DNA of 64,000 bases from Pohlia nutans (Eukaryota; Streptophyta; Bryopsida; Bryales; Mniaceae), in assembly GCA_022496805.1 (NCBI GenBank), contig CM040088.1, positions 25,403,501 through 25,467,500 on the forward strand, in the 5' to 3' direction. Positions 34,850 through 44,442 of the stretch are shown here, piece by piece (positions within the stretch are counted from its first letter, which is position 1; each line of letters opens with the position of its first letter). Below the pieces are notes generated by a model. It saw nothing but the letters and a program-made list of their open reading frames with translations. It was not told where the DNA came from and did not search any database. The position numbers were made by a program, and so were the translations under genes.

Positions 34850-35520
34850 CTAACCTCTCTGATGACCACAATGATTTGTAACTATACTTAAGTAGGGAAT
34901 AATCTCAGGAATAATGGGTAATTTAACAGAACTTGGGGTTTTCAATGACATTCCTGAAGTGCCCAATCTAAAGGTACTAGTCACTAGAAATGTCATTAGG
35001 CACTTTGGGAACGTCATTGAGAACTCCCAAGCTCTCTCAAATTGGACGTTAGTCTTTGATGGATGAAAATGTGCTAAATTTGGTGAACAAAATAGTGCTA
35101 AAAATATAAAATAATTGAAATTTACCATTTGGTGTATACGTCCCCCCTTTGTCTCTATCACAGCTTGTAGCCTCTTGGGCTTAGAGTGACATAAACAAAA
35201 GAGTATCAATACTCTAAGCATTCTCCATTCACATAGTTCTATAATGTCTTTGTAACTCTTCCAAGTTTTTGGAACAATTTCTACTATATTGGTTGGAATT
35301 TGAACAACGTTTTTCAAAATCTTCTAGCACATAATTTCAATAGGGTTGAAGTCAAGGGAATTAGCAGGCGAATTGAGTTTATCAATCGTACGCATTTGAT
35401 TCAAGACGATGCTAATTTGTTGCGATGTGTAGGTGGTCCATCTTCCATCAATATAATCAACTGCGCATACAACTCATTTGTCAGGCGAAGTACTACTCAT
35501 TTAGCTGAAATTTATTTTCT
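34850..35520 (-). pseudogene. Decayed Tc1/mariner-type transposase
   Basis: Minus-strand translation gives, in shifting frames, MEDGPPTHRN (the second catalytic Asp region), SPANSLDFNPIE (third catalytic residue region, compare PDLNPIE), and PKRLQAVIETKGGRI (C-terminal PRRIQAVI..KGG motif). The order and spacing match the C-terminal half of a Tc1/mariner DDE transposase. At least one frameshift and one stop after NPIEIMC show it is dead. The N-terminal DNA-binding part was not found. It could be a relic of the autonomous partner of TA-targeting MITEs in this window. Confidence 0.75.
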
Positions 35521-36580
35521 CTTCTTATGGTTGGATTCAATTGCTTAAAATAGATTTTTATTTATTTATTTATTTTCATATTTCCTTACTTGAGGGGATT
35601 TATATTGTAACTAGTGAAAGCATGGTATATAGCTTGCATATCCACCACCATCAAACTTCTATTTTCAATTCAAATATGACAAAACACCACTTCGAGCACC
35701 ACTTGTTGGAAGAGTTGGTATATTTTTAATTATAGCTATCAACTATCCATGAAACTTGGTACACGTGTTCATTGCAAGGAGATTGTTCTATGTATCAAAT
35801 TTGGTAATCAAAAGATCATTTGTGCATGCATGGCACCACTTGAAAATTCATAGTTTTCTGTAGTTTTTCCTTCATAGTGAGCCTTGCGACACAATTTATG
35901 TCACGCACTGGGAAGGTATTTCGAGTGAAAAAGAAAATTAAAAAACTAGGCTATGCAAAAATACCTTGAAGTTTGCTCAAACATCGCAACCACCATTGTT
36001 ACAGCACTTCCAAACCTGCACGGACACCAACAGCTCTGCAGTCAGTTCAGCTGTGGTTCTTACTCATACTAATCATATAAGGTAACTATACCTAAAAGCG
36101 TCCTCCTTACCAACTGAGCCTATTTACACACATAAAAAAATAAAAATTTGGTGCGTCTTAATAGTAAGTTCAATAGGATTCCAATGCACTTTAGCACGCA
36201 TTATTTGAACAATGTATGAATAAGTTACGAATTTCCAAAGTGTTGATTATAGGTTGCTATAGAGCGACCCTAAACTCTAATGTTTAGATTATGCACATTC
36301 TCATCAATAGTAAAGTGTTAGAATCTACTTATATAAAAGATTGAGCTAGGGACAATTAAAGGAAAAGGTCGCTTTTAGATATAGTTACTCTACTCATGGG
36401 GCATTTGCCTTTGAAGTCTCTTACGTCATCCTCATATAAAGCAAACAATAACAGTGTTGCGTACCTTGGTTTGTATGCTATTTTTTTCTGAATGACTACA
36501 AAAGACAAACTTTTATAAACATGAAAAATACATTTTATTAATAATATGAAGTTTGAATATATAGGATGTCCCGGCCCTTA
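35521..36580. other. A/T-rich intergenic, no gene
   Basis: Possibly contains the degraded N-terminal part of the adjacent transposase, but no motif could be read. Confidence 0.4.
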
Positions 36581-37074
36581 GGGGCGGTTTACACTACGGA
36601 CCAAGAACTCGTCCCATGCAACTCTAAAATCTGTGATTGGCCCAAAAAGAGCTCTTGGTCCCATTTGGCTTTACACTACCTTGAAAAAAGGAGAATGACC
36701 ACTAACTTTGAGGTCCCCAAAAATGCTAAAATTTCCCAAATGGATAATGTTTTCATGGTCTCCTTGATTATAGTTGAGTCGAAGCAAATGCCTCGACTCA
36801 ACTATAATCTAGGAGACCATGGGGCTCAAAAATCATTGATTGGCTAGTGTTCAATTATTTAAAGAGAAAGGAGGAAAAAGGGGAGGATAAAAGAGAGAAT
36901 GATGAGCTTAAACTTGTCCCGGTCTAAATCCACTTTACACTACAAAGAGTGACCAAGTCATTTAAAATTGCATTTTTGATTTTTCATGGTCACGGCTCTT
37001 GACCAAGAGCCATGACCATGAAAATGATTTAATTTTCTTGGTCATGGCTCTTGGTCCATAGTGTAAACCGCCCC
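36581..37074. mobile_element. PIF/Harbinger-like MITE (GGGGCGGTTTACACTA)
   Basis: Ends GGGGCGGTTTACACTACGG and CCATAGTGTAAACCGCCCC are flanked by TTA on both sides. Inner repeats of GACCAAGAGC-type sequence add internal palindromes. No coding capacity. Confidence 0.8.
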
Positions 37075-38360
37075 TTACATGCAGTGCAAGGAAAGCTGGA
37101 AACTTCAGCTAAGAGAAATTGGTACCTTTACATAGAGTATTTCTGAAATGTCCATGTTATAGTAGTGTATGGATTCATCTGTTTACTGAAATTAATTGTA
37201 TTCCTTGATTATTCCCTGATTAGTTAAAGGCCCATGTGCACATATTCCTCTATCCTATACTAAGCTTCTTGTACCCTGAAAATAAACGACTTAACTAGGA
37301 AGTTTAATCCTTAAACGTCTTTCCAACCCCTTGGGGCTTGATTTCCAAGGAATCTTGTTTCTAGCAAGAGCACTACTGAACTCTTTTTAACCAAACTTAA
37401 ATCACTGGATGCACAACAAGGTTAGGCATCTGATGTGCTTAGTTGCAACAACAAATTCTTTCATGCTTGTTCGCAGTGTCTAAATCAAAGGTATTGGAGG
37501 ATCATTCAATTCTTGCCCGAGTTCCCAATTGATTCATCGTGTGCTTGCTTCTTTGTTGTAATTGGTCATGCATCCATGCCCCGCCTAAATATACAATCCA
37601 TATTCTTTTAGAGATCCTCGGATTGCCGACTAAGGATCTAAAATGTTGTTTAAGGGTTAATATGGGACAAATTGACAAGGCGTTGAGGAAGCTTAATATT
37701 GAACAAAGGAATTGAGGTTCTTTAACCCCTTTCTCGAACACCTTACCACTATTCCGAAATCAATGTAGTAGATACCCGAATCATGGCCATTATTCCTAAA
37801 TCACTATAGCAAACACTTGAATCATGGCAAGTCCACATCATCTTTAGCTAAAGATTGGGTGGTGAAACATTGTATTTAATGTTAAAGCTTCTACAGTGCT
37901 GCTTTTGAAAAGGGTGGACTCCACTAACTGCTAAAGAACCTTATGGAGGCATTCAAATGAGAGTAAAGGTCTAAAAAAATGCGCTTCCAATGGTACTATT
38001 ATTCGCCTTCCAATTTCAAAAATTGCACTCGCAATGAGTAAATGAACATTCTGCACATGTTTTACATCTGTAGTTCAAGGTGTGGTCTAAAAACTGCACA
38101 TGTTTTACATCTATAGTCTAGAGTGGTCTAAAAACTGACACGTGACAACCTTGTGGAGCTTTTTTTTACCAAACTTTCTTATCCTGATCACAATTGCAGG
38201 ACAAAAGTACAAATGTTGCAAATATTGAGTACGTGGGAAATGTGGAAATAATCATCGAGCTAAACAACCGTGAGTTGTGTGTCGTCACTACAAGGAAATT
38301 AGTCTTGTCTCACTGCTATTTTGAGCCAATCCAGAGTTAGTGAGTGCAACTGGTCACACA
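37075..38360. other. Intergenic, nothing recognised
   Basis: A/T-rich sequence with short frames only; no repeat partner within the window was found. Confidence 0.4.
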
Positions 38361-38540
38361 CACTAGTAGAAGATTTGTCGATTTTCATTCCCCATTTTGT
38401 AGGAACAGTGAACACTAACTGAATATTATGTTTATATTCACAAGGATTAACATAGGCCCATGTCCTTGGCGCGGTTTCATTCCTTTTTCATTCATGGTAA
38501 ATGAAAAACGACACATTGCCTACCCCATTTCCTACTAGTG
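38361..38540. mobile_element. CACTA MITE, second subfamily, 180 bp
   Basis: Ends are CACTAGTAGAAGATTTGTCG and CATTTCCTACTAGTG. The interior (CTTGGCGCGGTTTCATTCC, GAAAAACGACACAT) matches 42044-42236. Confidence 0.78.
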
Positions 38541-38706
38541 ATAAAACAAGGGTTTCCTCAAAGCGAGGGTTTTCTGCCATTTCTTGGAGCGGTTTGCGGC
38601 AGAATCGGCCATTACTAGAGATTCAAAAAATTTAATACTAATTATACAGTCTACACATATGGTCCACACATAGGAGAACATCAAATATCTTTGTCCTTGA
38701 CCTTAA

Positions 38707-39273
38707 CCCCTAAACATCCAACCGTTCAGAAAGTGGACAATATATAGAATCAAACACAATTTTCTCATCCATCATTGACTTTTTCCAGGGTAGATTTTTT
38801 ACTATATAGTTTATGGGAAGTTAGCTTCATGCATGTGTGATCCAATTAGAAAGGGACGATTTGTGAAATTTTTATGCCTTATTTCATGTTGTAGTGATTC
38901 ATCCAAAATTTCAAAGATTTCAGTGTAAAATTGATCTTAAAAAAGTCAACTCATAAAATTAAGGAACCAAAAGATCTCCAAAAATCACTATACTTAGAGT
39001 ATTACATTTCAACCAATCACAACAAATTTCATGTATAAATTGTCAATATCTTATACGTAATCAAATTACAACAGAATTTTCAATTTCAAGTTTCAAATTT
39101 TATACAAAATATTGATGATAGCAATCGCAAATCTAATCGTATACATAGAATCTAAAATTTATAATGTACAACTTTTAATCATACATCAAGTGCAAAATAT
39201 CCCTCTGAATTGCATTTTATGATGCATCTTTGCAAAACAGTCAAATTTGGAGAGGGGTGAGGACGTTTAGGGG
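38707..39273. mobile_element. TTAA-flanked MITE, 567 bp
   Basis: Ends CCCCTAAACATCC and GGACGTTTAGGGG are flanked by TTAA. The interior is close to 30166-30659 and 40969-41545. Confidence 0.8.
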
Positions 39274-39278
39274 TTAAT

Positions 39279-39402
39279 GCTAGAAAACTGGTCGTATGGG
39301 CAGATTCCAGTATTACCGCTTGGCCCTGTGCTCACCCTACGGGCTCGCCCATGACCTCACAGTAATGCTGGAAACTGCCCATACAGTCCGCTCTCTAGTA
39401 CA
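39279..39402. repeat. 124-bp hairpin element
   Basis: CTAGAAAACTGGTCGTATGG at the left and its near complement at the right (CATACAGTCCGCTCTCTAG) enclose GATTCCAGTATTAC and its complement. It directly abuts the TTAA element. Confidence 0.65.
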
Positions 39403-40739
39403 AGTAGGCAAGGGCTAGATCATGATGGACTCAACTTCCAGAAGTATAATTGCTTGAAGAAAATGCAGAAGCGTTGCAAATAACTTAGGGCGGAATATTC
39501 ATCCAGATGAAGTGTTAGGGCAATGGATAGATGATCATGGTGTGTTTGATGGAGACTTTGGTGATGACCCATTCACACCAAGAAGCTCTAGCACTTGCGT
39601 TGCATTCCTAAAATGCTGCACGGAAAATTTTGAAAATAATATACAATTTCTTGCAGTGTCAGAGCCTTGTCTCTTCTTGCTTTTGGCCAACGCATGTGCG
39701 TTGATGGAGCGCAAAATTTCTTGTGGCACCCAAAATGCGTTGGAGCAGCTTCTTGCACGCATTAGTTTTTTATTTTTTATTTTTATTTTTTATTATTTTT
39801 TACTTTTTTTTTACAGGAGCACCCTGTAGCTATGAAATGTATTTATGCATAATTACAATATTTTCTATTGAAGTGCATTTCTATGCAATGAAGGCAACAA
39901 CATAAGAGTATAAAGAATAGCAGATTGTAGTCAAGGTTGTCGTGTCTGACACTATTTTCCAATTTGATGTCGTATTAGATGTCCAACGTCAACTCTCTAA
40001 TTAGATGAGTGTCAAATATTTTAAACAAATTGGGTGAAATATTCTCAAATATTCTAAAATATTCTAAGTGTATTTTAAGAATATTCTTGTTTGATAAACG
40101 AGGAGGTCTACTAAACGTCTTCGACGTTGTGTTCAACACTTTGTCTAGTCGTTGAGTAAAACAATTATGATCTTATCAATATATGACTGGATGCAAGCAC
40201 AATAAAGTGAACTTTGAGTGTGCTCTTTTCAAAGTAAGAAAAGTACATATGAAAAGAAAAAAGGAGAACTAAATATAATATAAAAATGGTGTAATTATTT
40301 TTTTCTACAAACATAAGGTTCTTAAGCCCTTTGGAGATCACATCCTTTCCCTCATGTGGTAATGTACCCATGTCGACTTTATAATAATATAAAACGGAAT
40401 AACTACGTTCATCCAAACACTACTCACTCCATACTTAAGTTTAAGTTTTCTGACACAATCCTTTATTCTCCATTGGGATGCTGTTTCTTGATAGAATTCC
40501 TTATTCTCCACTTGGATGCAGCTATTCCTTGATAGAATCTCAACTAAGATTTGAAGGTGAGTAGGGAGGCTCTAAAGAACCTTATGTATGTAAGGTATAT
40601 ATATACTAATGCAATCTAATGCATTAAAATTTGTTCAACTTGAGTGTTTATAAAGTGTAGAAAGTAAAATTTCATTTATGCCATTCAAATTCATTTTTAA
40701 GCTACTAACTCTATTTATTTCTATAAAAAATCATGTTAA
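39403..40739. other. Intergenic, no supported gene
   Basis: The frame at 39512-39829 (starting MLGQWIDDHG) has no recognisable domain and ends in a T-rich tract. The rest is A/T-rich. Confidence 0.4.
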
Positions 40740-40964
40740 CCCCTAAACATCTGAACATGCCTTTGCGGCAAGTAGAATACCAGTGTATTTTGGTTGTATT
40801 TGGAATGGATCCACCCTTTAATGGGTTTGAGTTCAAAAGAGAAGTTGGAATTTAAATCAATGCATTTCTAGTGAGCTATTATGATCCCAATTTAGAGCTT
40901 CTTGTTGGTAGCCAATGCCAATTATACCGCAACGTATATACTATCCCCATGGGACATTTAGGGG
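40740..40964. mobile_element. TTAA-flanked MITE, 225 bp
   Basis: Ends CCCCTAAACATCTG and ATGGGACATTTAGGGG. Its right TTAA (40965-40968) is also the left TTAA of the next element. Confidence 0.72.
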
Positions 40965-40968
40965 TTAA

Positions 40969-41545
40969 CTCCTAACTGCCAGGCGTCCATTTTTTGAACA
41001 ATGTATATGTTTCATCCAAATTTTCTCATCCATCATGCACTTTTTGTAGTGTGGATTTTTTACTATAGATTTTATGGGAAATTAGCTTCATGCATGTGTG
41101 ATCTGATTAGAAAGGGGATGGCTTGTGAAAATTTTATACCTCATTTCAAGTTGTAGTAATTCACCAAAAAATTCTAAAATCTTAGTTCAAAAGTGTTCAA
41201 AAGTGCTTTTGAAAAAGTCAACTCATAGAATCAAGCAACCAAAAAATCTCCAAAAATCACAACACTTAGAGTATTACATTTCAACCCATCATAACAAATT
41301 TCATTTACAAATTGTCAATGTCTTGTTCATAATTGAATTACAAAATAATTTTTAATTTTAAGCCTCGAAATTTATACAAAATATTGGTGATAGCAATTAT
41401 AGATCCAATTATATGGATAGAATCTAAAATTCACAATGTACAACTTTTATTCATACATCAAGTTCAAAATATCCCTCTTGGTTGCATTTTATAATGCATC
41501 TTTACAAAACTGCCCAATCTAGAGAGGGTTGTGGGCATTTAGGGG
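40969..41545. mobile_element. TTAA-flanked MITE, 577 bp, abutting copy
   Basis: The left end CTCCTAACTGCCAGGCGTCC is diverged; the right end GGGCATTTAGGGG is intact. Both are flanked by TTAA. The interior matches 30166 and 38707. Confidence 0.75.
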
Positions 41546-42043
41546 TTAAAGTATATCTCACATTGAACTCATTCTAGTTTCCACACTCCTACAACCTTCC
41601 CTTCTCCACATGCATGACATTCATCTACCGGTCACAAGTATTTGGATGGATCGAAAGGCTATTAAATGTTATGAACAAATAAAATATGACACAAGTCATA
41701 GGCCCGGGCATTTTGGGATCAACCTACACCAACTACAAACGTTCAGTCAATGGGCCATAGAGTACGTAGCTTATTCAAGATCCTCACATAAGAGCATCGT
41801 TACCCTTACCTGGTCGCTAGCATGGCAAGGGTGGCAGATACAATGCTGCAATGTGGCCGGGTTGATAGCTCCCGGTACAAGGCTCACCCCTTGCTCGCCA
41901 CAGCCCCTGCTGGTGAAGCCATGTCGTCGCCCGGTTTTTAATTTTGACATGTAAAGTACCCGAAGAGTTAAATGAAGAAATAGAGTTAAAATTTGCAAAC
42001 ATAATTACTAGGGGTTGTCACACCTTCTTCAAGAATGAAACTT

Positions 42044-42236
42044 CACTAGTAGCAGACCTGTCATTTTTCATTCCCCACTTTGTGGGAACAGTGAATAGTG
42101 GCTAAATATTATACTTATATTTCTGTTTTCTTGTGACCAAAACCACTCACCAGCACTAACACAACCCATGTGCTTGGCGCGGTTTCATTCCATTTTCATT
42201 TATAGTAAGTGAAAAACGACACATTTCCTACTAGTG
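42044..42236. mobile_element. CACTA MITE nested inside another MITE
   Basis: Ends CACTAGTAGCAGACCTG and CATTTCCTACTAGTG are flanked by CTT direct repeats. Same subfamily as 38361-38540. Confidence 0.82.
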
Positions 42237-42320
42237 CTTCTTTGAAGATTGAGAAGGTTTGGAGAGAAAAGAGGAGCCAATAGGGATCCTTCAATCTCCA
42301 TGAAGAAGGTGTGGGGACAC

Positions 42321-42408
42321 ATGTAGTATCGGGAACTTCACCTTGGCAAATGTACCCCCTGACTACATTCTACAGGGGATAATACACGGGAGGTTCCCGA
42401 TACTACAT
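42321..42408. repeat. Short hairpin insertion
   Basis: TGTAGTATCGGGAACTTC and its complement GGTTCCCGATACTACA enclose about 50 bp inside the MITE at 42011-42431. Confidence 0.6.
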
Positions 42409-42714
42409 TCAAGCCGAAGGTGTGACTCCCCTTTTCTACCCTGTGGACAATGAGAATGAGATTTATGTGCGCAAATCACGAAGCCGCAGAATATCATGCA
42501 ATTATATATCTCAGTTTACCAACATTACCGTGTAAAGATGGACCGTGTTCCAGTGCCCGTGAAAATCGATTCCTGCTGGTCTGTTCACCTTCCGAAATTG
42601 CTAACCGCTCACATGTGTTTTGCAGCCAACCATGGGACACCTTCAGTTTACTGCAAGAAGCAAATAATTAATTGAATTGCGGTCCTTGAATTGGATTAGG
42701 AGACAGTCGCAACC

Positions 42715-43034
42715 ACATAACATTCAGTAGCCTTTGTGAGTACTGCCTTCCCTCAACAGAATGATGTGGAATATCCCACATCATTTCATCCCCCAATGAA
42801 ATGATGTGGGATATTCCACATCACATCAGTAGCTATGGGGGCACGTGGCATTAAGCAAGAGCAATCAACTATGGTGAGCAATAATCAAAAGCACTCACTC
42901 AATCACAATTCAACAGTGTTCTGTAATTGTTTATTTGATTCAATAGTCCATTCAATTACAAAACACTGGTCACTCCATATATAAAGGTGGATGAAACTAA
43001 AAGGCAGCCTCTTGGAAGGCTACTGAATGTTATG
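42715..43034. mobile_element. ACATTCAGTAGC MITE, 320 bp
   Basis: Ends ACATAACATTCAGTAGCC and GGCTACTGAATGTTATG. It shares the segment CATATATAAAGGTGGATGAA with the inverse of the 25284 copy. Confidence 0.8.
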
Positions 43035-43322
43035 ACTGCCGAAGGTCGTCCTCAACCAGTGGTTAATAGAGTGATCACTTGTGTCGAAAAGAAAAGAAAA
43101 AACCGGAGGTTGCCCTTGACCTGGATTCGACAATCAACCTAGTAGAAGCTGGATAAGATTCGACAATAATAATATTCAAGGTGCGTACATGGAGCTTACT
43201 GGAAGCTCCTTGGTCGCTACAAGAGGGAGATATACCGGGGCCGGCAGGGAGACCCGGCACCAGCTGCAGAGGGTGGCGCAGCAAATCGGCACCAGCCCGG
43301 TATCACGACAGCGATGCTCTAA

Positions 43323-43680
43323 GGGCCGCTTCACACTATGGCCGTCCCAGTCGAGAGGCCATGGGATTGAGTGGCCAAACTTGAGAGTTCAAAGAAATGG
43401 GCTAAAAATAGGAAATAAAATATAATTTTGATTTTTTATGAAAAGAATCGACGGTCTCTTGACCATAGTTTGGGTTTCTATTCTCGTTCGACTCAAACTT
43501 TTTTCAAAGGTCCATCAACCTTGGTCAAAAAGTGTTGCCATGTAGGCATTTTGAAGGGTGACGGCCTTTGGACTTTGACCTCTAGTGTGAAGGGTCAAGA
43601 GACCGAATTCTTGGTTTCTTGCAATCCGATTGGAGGAAATCAACAGCCTCTCGGCCTTTGACCATAGTGTGAAGCGACCC
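43323..43680. mobile_element. PIF/Harbinger-like MITE (GGGCCGCTTCACACTATGG)
   Basis: Ends GGGCCGCTTCACACTATGG and CCATAGTGTGAAGCGACCC are flanked by TAA. The left TAA (43320-43322) is the same one that borders the element at 41792-43319. Related to, but distinct from, 36581-37074. Confidence 0.8.
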
Positions 43681-43683
43681 TAA

Positions 43684-44442
43684 CTTAGTGACCACACTCA
43701 GGCTTTGAATACCGCCAACAGCCGCCAGTGCGCGGTAGTCAGCGGCGACAAGCTCATGATGGACTCCGCTCCAAGCTCCGGAATCGCATGATCTTCCCCC
43801 TCGTTTACACCTTGCATGATAGGCGGACACGTTTATGAGCTAGCGATTGGCTCGTCTTCCTTCCCAACTCATTTTGCGAGAGAATCATTCCGTCGGTTCA
43901 ACGGTCCAACACGAACGCAAGAATCTCACGAATTGCGACTAATATACTAATATTACACTCTTCTGAACACGGAGCTTGTCAGGCACGTTCTCTAATTCGA
44001 GCTACTTGAATTGTGCGTCTACAAGGCTCAGACGATCGATGAATCGTCGCTCTGACTTTCACGTGTGCTTGTTTTCCAAGCCAGAATTTCTTCTTCTACA
44101 TCATTAATTCTCTGCTTTTTCTAGACTTGGAAGTTTCTATCTGCGAAGAATTTCTTTTGCTAGACCCACCCTTCAGGAGTGTTTCGAATTTGAGCACGGG
44201 ACTTGGGGTGGTTTAAGATTGAGGGTGAATTCATTAGGTCAGATTGCTTTGGAGAAATTTGGAGTCATATATCGCGCGCTTGTGCGTGTTGTTTTTCCAA
44301 GCCATAATTATTTCTTCTTCTCAATCCCTGCTCACTTCTAGTTTGCCGTGGAGACGTGGAGTTTGTTTTGAATTTGAGGGCTCACGAGATAGACTAGGGC
44401 GGTTTTAGATTTGAGGGTGAATTAGGTTTGGATTGTGCAGTG
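43684..44442. other. Upstream region of the RCC1 gene
   Basis: Higher GC content, probably the promoter and 5' UTR of the gene starting at 44443. No unambiguous TATA element was identified. Confidence 0.4.

Larger units (their letters stand above)
42011..42431. mobile_element. GGGGTTGTCACACC MITE, nested
   Basis: It starts GGGGTTGTCACACCTTCTTC after TA and ends GAAGGTGTGACTCCCC. It is split by a CACTA MITE and a short hairpin. Family members are at 14038 and 47089. Confidence 0.68.
41792..43319. mobile_element. PIF/Harbinger-like element carrying nested MITEs
   Basis: The left end GAGCATCGTTACCCTTAC and the right end (minus strand GAGCATCGCTGTCGTGATAC) are flanked by TAA on both sides. Inner terminal regions are GC-rich (GCTCCCGGTACAAGGC on the left, CGGCACCAGCCCGGTATC on the right). 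Elements at 42011-42431, 42044-42236, 42321-42408 and 42715-43034 are inserted within it, so the original element was probably well under 1 kb. Confidence 0.65.

Noticed and set aside
43582..43830. 82-codon minus-strand frame near the RCC1 promoter
   Set aside because: It overlaps the end of a MITE, with no recognisable motif.
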